This document shows positions 6,644-10,789 of a stretch of 10,789 bases of DNA, in pieces. The first letter of the stretch is position 1. Each line of letters opens with the position of its first letter. Source of the DNA: Acidobacteriota bacterium (lineage in GTDB: Bacteria > Acidobacteriota > Terriglobia > UBA7540); the NCBI GenBank assembly GCA_021789565.1, contig JAJYJL010000145.1:1-10789 (forward strand), written 5' to 3'. Position numbers and translations under genes: made by a program. The notes under the pieces were generated by a model. That model saw nothing but the letters and a program-made list of their open reading frames with translations. It did no database searches and was not told the origin of the DNA.

Positions 6644-7354
6644 ATGACTTCACTTGATGCGATTGCGACGTTGCGGCGTGTCCCCTTTTTCGCGGTGCTT
6701 GGGGAAGAGGAACTCGGCCGCCTTGCGGCCCACTGCGTGGTGCGGAGCCTGGGCAAAGACGAATTGCTGTTTGCTGAAGGCGACCCCTGCGAAGGCATGT
6801 ACGTCATCCAATCCGGGGCCATCAAGATGTTCAAAATGGCAGACACGGGCCGCGAGCAGGTTCTGGTGATCGAACGGGCCGGGTCAACGGTCGGCGAGCT
6901 TCCGGTTTTTGACGGTGGCAACCTGCCCGCTTCCGCGGCGGCCCTCGAGGATTCCAGCCTGCTCTTCCTTCCCAAGCGCGAGTTCCTCAGTTTGTGCCGG
7001 CAGAATTCTGAAGTCGCTTTTGCCGTCATCCGATCCCTGGCGTGGCGGTTCCGCTATATGACGTCGCTGGTTGAAGAACTCTCGCTGAAGGAAGTCAGCC
7101 ACCGGCTGGCGAGGTTTCTACGCGACAGGGCGCTGGCTGTAGGAATTCGGACGCGGCGCGGCGTCGAGTTTCCACTGGAGGAAACCAACCAGCAGATTGC
7201 GGCTGAGATTGGCACTGTGCGTGACCTGGTTTCACGAAACCTCCGGCGGCTTGTGGACCGCAAGATTATCAAAATGGAACGGCGGAAGGTGATCGTCCTG
7301 AACATGGCTGACCTGGAAGAGCAGGTCGCGGGAACCAAACGGGCAGCAGGGTAA
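6644..7354 (+). CDS. Crp/Fnr-family transcriptional regulator
   Basis: About 236 residues with the standard two-domain layout: an N-terminal cyclic-nucleotide-binding-like beta-barrel (about 9-112; LLFAEGDPCEGMYVIQSGAI and VGELPVF), a long dimer helix (about 113-147), and a C-terminal winged helix-turn-helix (TNQQIAAEIGTVRDLVSRNL, residues 181-200). The recognition helix reads R-D-L-V-S-R, where CRP has R-E-T-V-G-R. At the phosphate-binding cassette the GEL is kept, but the R-S pair that holds cAMP in CRP is replaced (NLPASAAAL), so cAMP binding is doubtful. Only three scattered Cys are present, not the four-Cys FNR cluster pattern. The start is uncertain: an in-frame GTG at 6632 has AGGAAG at 6618-6623 with good spacing; the ATG at 6644 has AGAGG four bases upstream. 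It precedes the dehydrogenase pair and may control it. Confidence 0.9.
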   Translation: MTSLDAIATLRRVPFFAVLGEEELGRLAAHCVVRSLGKDELLFAEGDPCEGMYVIQSGAIKMFKMADTGREQVLVIERAGSTVGELPVFDGGNLPASAAALEDSSLLFLPKREFLSLCRQNSEVAFAVIRSLAWRFRYMTSLVEELSLKEVSHRLARFLRDRALAVGIRTRRGVEFPLEETNQQIAAEIGTVRDLVSRNLRRLVDRKIIKMERRKVIVLNMADLEEQVAGTKRAAG

Positions 7355-7464
7355 ACTCTCAGGGCTTCCGGCCCGCCCCGGTTCTTCATCTTGAAATTGG
7401 ATCAGGCCACCGGCTGGTCGTGCCTGCGGTCTTATCATTTCTACCTTGCATTCATTTCCATCCT

Positions 7465-7490
7465 GCCCGTACTCTATAGGGCTGTTTTTT
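7465..7490 (+). terminator. Weak candidate terminator or attenuator between the regulator and the first dehydrogenase
   Basis: GCCC (7465-7468) can pair with GGGC (7479-7482) around a ten-base loop, followed after TG by six T residues (7485-7490). It sits just before the dehydrogenase ribosome-binding site. The stem is only four pairs, so termination would be inefficient at best. It could partly separate crp-type gene transcription from the downstream genes. Apart from this I see nothing convincing in the 154 bases between the two genes. Confidence 0.22.
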
Positions 7491-7508
7491 ATCCATCAAG
7501 GAGTGAGC

Positions 7509-8555
7509 GTGAGCGCAGAAACAAGGCGTCTGGTTGTATTCACCGAGAGGGAAGAAGGCCCCGTGTGCGGACTCGACGAGAAGCTGATCTATGGCGCCGG
7601 CGGCTCCTTTCGCTATGGAAAGGCGAGCAACACGGCAGATCGCGTCGCCATGGCGCAATCTGCGGAAGTCCTGATTGCAAGCACTGCCCCTATGATGCGG
7701 GATTTCCTCCGCGAACTTCCGCAGTTGAAAGGAATTGTGCGGCTGGGCATCGGCGTGGATTCGGTTGACCTCGAGGCCGCCACCGATCTCGGAATTGTGG
7801 TGGCGAACGTGCCGGTATTTTGCCAGGACGAAGTGGCAGAGCACGCGCTTGGCCTGCTGCTGGCGGTGGCTCGCAAGATCGCACTGGCGGACCAGCTGAC
7901 CCGCCAGGGAAAGTGGGTTGTGGGTATTCAGGAAAGAATGCTTCCGATGCGTCGGCTGAGCGGCCAGACCCTGGGCCTGGTTGGTTTTGGACGCATTGCG
8001 CGGAAACTGTCCGGCATGGCAAAAGCAATCGGGCTTCGTGTCATTGCTTCAGATCCCTATGTCGCTCCGGGCACTGCAGAAGCAGACGGAGTGCAACTTT
8101 TGCCGCTGGCGGATTTGCTGCGGCAAGCGGACATCGTTTCTCTTCACGTTCCGCTCACGCCGGAGACCCATTACCTGATGAATTCGGATGCTTTTGCGCT
8201 GATGAAGCGCGGCGCCATCCTGATCAACACGGCGCGCGGGCCGGTGGTGAACGAGGTGGCCCTTGAAGAAGCGCTGGCCAATGGTCGATTGGGCGGCGCA
8301 GGTCTGGACGTTCTTGAAACCGAGCCTCCCAGGATTCCCCATCCACTGTTGGAGTTTGATAACGTCGTCGTGACATGTCACTACGCCTCCTGCAGCTTTG
8401 AGGCTTATGCCGACTTGCGCCGCAGCGTGTCAGAACAGGCGGCCCAGATCCTGCGGGGCGAATTTCCCAAGTACCTTGTTAATCCTCAGGTGAGGGATCT
8501 GCCCCAATGCAGGCTGCGAAGTCCAGGGGCGAACATTCCTGGGGCAGAAGGTTGA
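7509..8555 (+). CDS. D-isomer-specific 2-hydroxyacid dehydrogenase (first of a pair)
   Basis: A 348-residue cytoplasmic oxidoreductase expected to interconvert a 2-hydroxyacid and its 2-keto acid; the substrate is unknown. The nucleotide-binding domain has GLVGFGRIARKL (156-167), where the third glycine of GxGxxG is Ala (A164). An acidic D182 (ASDPYV) follows the second strand, favouring NAD(H). Active-site residues are R243 (NTARGP), E272 (DVLETEPP) and H291. The usual Thr-Pro-His is Thr-Cys-His (C290), followed by YASCSFEAYADLRR. Homologues are annotated as phosphoglycerate dehydrogenase-like or CtBP-like; there is no ACT domain, so a SerA role in serine synthesis is not supported. The GTG at 7509 is chosen for AAGGAG (7498-7503) five bases upstream; an upstream TTG at 7446 would add 21 unrelated residues. 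The second dehydrogenase follows 40 bases later. Confidence 0.88.
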   Translation: MSAETRRLVVFTEREEGPVCGLDEKLIYGAGGSFRYGKASNTADRVAMAQSAEVLIASTAPMMRDFLRELPQLKGIVRLGIGVDSVDLEAATDLGIVVANVPVFCQDEVAEHALGLLLAVARKIALADQLTRQGKWVVGIQERMLPMRRLSGQTLGLVGFGRIARKLSGMAKAIGLRVIASDPYVAPGTAEADGVQLLPLADLLRQADIVSLHVPLTPETHYLMNSDAFALMKRGAILINTARGPVVNEVALEEALANGRLGGAGLDVLETEPPRIPHPLLEFDNVVVTCHYASCSFEAYADLRRSVSEQAAQILRGEFPKYLVNPQVRDLPQCRLRSPGANIPGAEG

Positions 8556-8595
8556 CTGCAAGGTCAAGAAATCCATTCCGAAATCAGTGATCAAG

Positions 8596-9642
8596 ATGGC
8601 TACGAAACAAAAGACGAGGCAGCGCCGGCTGAAAGTGGTTCTGGTGGGCAAGGTGACCGCAAACGCGGCGAGTTTTCTCAAGACCCATATTCAGGCCCCG
8701 TCAGAGATTTTTCCTTTCCCCATCAATCGTGAAGATCCCGAATTACTCAAAGAACTGGCGAACGCCGATGTGGCGGTCGGCCACTTTTTCACCGAAAGCA
8801 TGGCCCATGCAGCGAAGAACTTGAAGTTGCTCCAGGCCCCCAATGCGGGCATTGATGCCTTCAGGACAGACCTGCTTTCTCCGCGCACGACTGTTGCCAA
8901 CGCTTATTTCCACGGGCCGGCCGTCGCCGAGTACGTGGTGATGATGATCCTTGTTCTCAGCCGCGGGTTGCTGGCCCTGGACGCACAATTCCGGAAGGGA
9001 AACTGGGGTGGTTCGTGGACGCGCGGCGAAGTCCCGAGCGAGGAGGTCCTTGGGAAAAGCCTGGGACTGATCGGTTACGGCACGATTGGCCGCGAAGTAG
9101 CCACGCGGGCTCGCGCGCTAGGCATGTCAATCCAGGTCATCAGCGCGCATCCGAAGAAGAAAAGGCCGGCAGGGATTGATTCCTGGAAAGGCCCGGCGGC
9201 GTTGCCGCAAGTTTTAGGCAAATCTGACTACCTTGTTCTTGCCTGCCCGCTGAACAGCGACACGCGGGGTTTGATCGGGTCGAAGGAATTTGCGCAGATG
9301 AAGCGCAGCGCTTTCCTCATCAACGTAGCCCGCGGCGCCGTGGTGGAGGAAGAGGCCTTATATCGCGCGCTGAAAGGGCGACAGATTGCCGGCGCGGCCG
9401 TCGACGTATGGTATCGTTATCCGACAGGGGAGGAACCCTGCCGCCCGTCACGTTTTCCGTTTCACAAGTTGTCCAATCTGGTGATGACCCCACATGTTTC
9501 AGGCTGGATGCTGGGAACGCGACAGAAACGACTGCAACTGGTGGCGGAAAATATCAACCGCCTGGTTGCCGGAAGACCCCTGATCAACGTTGTTCAGGGG
9601 CCCCGGCGACACAGCCTTTCCGAGTGGAACAAGGTCCGCTGA
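8596..9642 (+). CDS. D-isomer-specific 2-hydroxyacid dehydrogenase (second of a pair)
   Basis: A 348-residue member of the same superfamily as its upstream neighbour but only distantly similar. The catalytic/substrate domain includes LLQAPNAGIDAF (78-89). The cofactor domain has an intact GLIGYGTIGRE (157-167). After the second strand the usual Asp is absent and the sequence reads ISAHPKKKRP, a basic loop more like NADP-using members. R246 (NVARGA) and H300 (MTPHVSG) are present. The catalytic Glu expected five residues after D270 is replaced: DVWYRYPTGEEP places Tyr there, with E279/E280 a few residues later. A DVW-Y-YP form with a following FPFH segment is, as I recall, found in a subgroup of the family. 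The ATG at 8596 is preferred over an in-frame GTG at 8587; neither has a strong ribosome-binding site. It is probably cotranscribed with the upstream gene and converges on the DUF2961 gene 18 bases away. Confidence 0.88.
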   Translation: MATKQKTRQRRLKVVLVGKVTANAASFLKTHIQAPSEIFPFPINREDPELLKELANADVAVGHFFTESMAHAAKNLKLLQAPNAGIDAFRTDLLSPRTTVANAYFHGPAVAEYVVMMILVLSRGLLALDAQFRKGNWGGSWTRGEVPSEEVLGKSLGLIGYGTIGREVATRARALGMSIQVISAHPKKKRPAGIDSWKGPAALPQVLGKSDYLVLACPLNSDTRGLIGSKEFAQMKRSAFLINVARGAVVEEEALYRALKGRQIAGAAVDVWYRYPTGEEPCRPSRFPFHKLSNLVMTPHVSGWMLGTRQKRLQLVAENINRLVAGRPLINVVQGPRRHSLSEWNKVR

Positions 9643-9660
9643 ATCCGGACCCGAATCATT

Positions 9661-10731
9661 CTACTGATTTGCCGGATGCACGCGCGGCAGGCGATCTTCC
9701 ACCGGCGGCAGAGGCGGCGGGGGCACGTGCGGCTCAGTCTGATACCAGTACGCCACAGAATAATAATTGTCGGCGCGGTTGTCCGCCGTTCCGTGCTCGA
9801 TGGTTGCCAGCAGAGATTTGGTGAAAGTTATCGGCGAATCCAGGTGGAACCTGTAGACTGACCACCGGGCCCCTTCGCGCTCAGGCCCCACAACGGGCGC
9901 GCCGAACAGGCCGTAGGCAAAAGGCTGTCCGCCAAAATCCCACGCGCCGAGGAAATAATCTTCCGTTCCGGTACCGTTGATTGAGGGCAGCTTTTCGCCA
10001 TCCACAAAAAACATGTCGTCACCCTCACCCCACCAGCCATCCTTATTTTCGAGAACTGACATGGTGACGCCCACAAACTGCCCGCGCCCTTTTGCCTTGA
10101 CCCAGACGTAATTGTTCTTTCCGTCCAGGTTCTTTCCGTCACTCACGATGGCGGTGCAAGGAGCGCACTGGTTGTATTCCGCGTGGAAGTAGAGCGTATC
10201 TTCCGGCAACGGTCTTGAATAGGCGCGGTAATCAATGTTGAAGTAAAGAGCGCGAATGGTGTCGCCACCTTCGTTGGTGACCGTAATTCGCGCATGCTTT
10301 TTGAATGGCATGGGAAAAAAGCTGTTGAGCGCCTTCGCTTCACCCACGGCCAGCGGAACCGACTGGTAGGCGAAGTAATCGCCCAGGCCCAGGCCGAAAA
10401 AGTCGCCGATGGGCGCCTTGACGCTGGGATTGGTTTCTCCGTCCCAGTACATGCGCAGGACGATCTTCTTCAGATGATAGAGTTCGGGGTCCGCAATGGT
10501 GAACCAGACGTGGGTGATCACTCCAGGGCCGGATTCATCCAGGACCGTGAACGTCTGGCCGGGCGCGACCTCGCGATAATCGGCGTTGCCGCCCGTGCGG
10601 TCGTAGCTTGAGACACGCTTTAAGACGTAGTCGTGAGGTTCGGGGAGCCGCCCAAGCCAGTCACTGAAGTTCTGCGCCATGGCAGGCGCTGCCAGGGCAA
10701 GCAGCATGATCAAAGGCAAGGCTTTCCGCAT
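9661..10731 (-). CDS. Exported DUF2961 protein, GH172-like glycoside hydrolase
   Basis: A 356-residue protein with a signal peptide: MRKALPLIMLLALAAPAMA, with likely signal peptidase I cleavage after the AMA at 17-19. The mature part carries DUF2961 landmarks: SSYDRTGGNADYR (41-53), SGPGVITHVWFT (67-78), GWWGEGDDMFFVDGE (232-246) and INGTGTEDYFLGAWDF (251-266). DUF2961 proteins include GH172 enzymes acting on furanosides (difructose dianhydride I synthase/hydrolase, D-arabinofuranosidases). As I recall, the catalytic pair in Bifidobacterium dentium alpha-FFase1 is E270/E291. Here E236 and E257 are also 21 residues apart in the matching motifs. The C-terminus has a proline-rich tail (PPPPLPP, 337-343). 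ATG at 10731 has GGAGGG (10736-10741) four bases upstream; an in-frame TTG at 10743 lies within that site and is rejected. Substrate and exact activity are not known. Confidence 0.88.
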   Translation of the reverse strand: MRKALPLIMLLALAAPAMAQNFSDWLGRLPEPHDYVLKRVSSYDRTGGNADYREVAPGQTFTVLDESGPGVITHVWFTIADPELYHLKKIVLRMYWDGETNPSVKAPIGDFFGLGLGDYFAYQSVPLAVGEAKALNSFFPMPFKKHARITVTNEGGDTIRALYFNIDYRAYSRPLPEDTLYFHAEYNQCAPCTAIVSDGKNLDGKNNYVWVKAKGRGQFVGVTMSVLENKDGWWGEGDDMFFVDGEKLPSINGTGTEDYFLGAWDFGGQPFAYGLFGAPVVGPEREGARWSVYRFHLDSPITFTKSLLATIEHGTADNRADNYYSVAYWYQTEPHVPPPPLPPVEDRLPRVHPANQ

Positions 10732-10777
10732 CGGTCCCTCCAAGCGTGCTGAAGTTTGGAAAAATGAGTGCGGCGCG

Positions 10778-10786
10778 ATTCTATCA
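10778..10786 (-). promoter_or_regulatory. Candidate extended -10 promoter of the DUF2961 gene
   Basis: On the minus strand the sequence reads TGATAGAAT (10786-10778), an extended -10 element (TGn plus TAGAAT, five of six consensus bases). The predicted start is near 10771, about 40 bases before the ATG. The -35 region would fall beyond the window edge, so it cannot be assessed. Confidence 0.35.
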
Positions 10787-10789
10787 CAG

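Noticed and set aside
7362..7374. GGGC/GCCC hairpin just after the regulator stop as a terminator
   Set aside because: Only four pairs and no following T-run.
7391..7405. FNR-like box (TTGA...TCAG)
   Set aside because: The half-sites are separated by seven rather than six bases, and the right half is imperfect, so it does not meet the FNR consensus.
1..10789. CRISPR arrays, tRNA/rRNA genes, insertion sequences, prophage or toxin-antitoxin genes
   Set aside because: No regularly spaced repeats, no cloverleaf-like segments, no transposase or recombinase motifs and no terminal inverted repeats were seen on either strand.

Overview
The window is GC-rich bacterial DNA from a Gram-negative (LPS-making) organism. 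The mix of an Acidobacteria-like LPS core cluster, a FdxA-like ferredoxin, an unusual Crp/Fnr regulator and a secreted DUF2961/GH172 protein fits Acidobacteriota best. That assignment is an inference from remembered family resemblance, not from a database search. There are no tRNAs, rRNAs, insertion sequences, CRISPR arrays or phage genes, and no gene-free stretch exceeds about 215 bases.

Left part (1-5962, all minus strand): a tightly packed lipid A/inner-core LPS operon. In transcription order it reads waaA (Kdo transferase), lpxK (lipid A 4'-kinase), waaF (heptosyltransferase II), gmhB (heptose bisphosphate phosphatase), hldA (heptose-7-P kinase), hldC (heptose-1-P nucleotidyltransferase) and waaC (heptosyltransferase I, cut by the window edge). 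Most junctions overlap or nearly touch. hldA and hldC, fused as HldE in E. coli, are separate genes joined by an ATGA stop/start overlap. Together these genes put Kdo on the lipid A precursor, phosphorylate it, make ADP-heptose and add the first two heptoses. gmhA and hldD, needed to complete the heptose pathway, are not in the window. A perfect TATAAT on the minus strand about 50 bases before waaA is a plausible operon promoter.

Middle (6176-7354): a small 7Fe-type ferredoxin gene (minus strand) faces away from a Crp/Fnr-family regulator gene (plus strand). The 195-207 base region between them carries three short inverted repeats, one of them a perfect 12-base palindrome, and a good -10 element toward the regulator. 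The regulator lacks both the cysteine pattern of FNR and the cAMP-contacting arginine of CRP, so its signal is unknown.

Right part (7509-10731): two adjacent, clearly different D-isomer-specific 2-hydroxyacid dehydrogenases lie on the plus strand, 40 bases apart and probably cotranscribed. Each departs from the family's active-site pattern, and their cofactor-binding loops suggest different nicotinamide preferences (NAD for the first, possibly NADP for the second). They converge on a minus-strand gene for an exported DUF2961 protein that retains the acidic residue pair of GH172 glycoside hydrolases.

I see no clearly new multi-gene system. The most promising items are the dehydrogenase pair with its neighbouring non-canonical Crp/Fnr regulator and palindromes, and the GH172-like enzyme.
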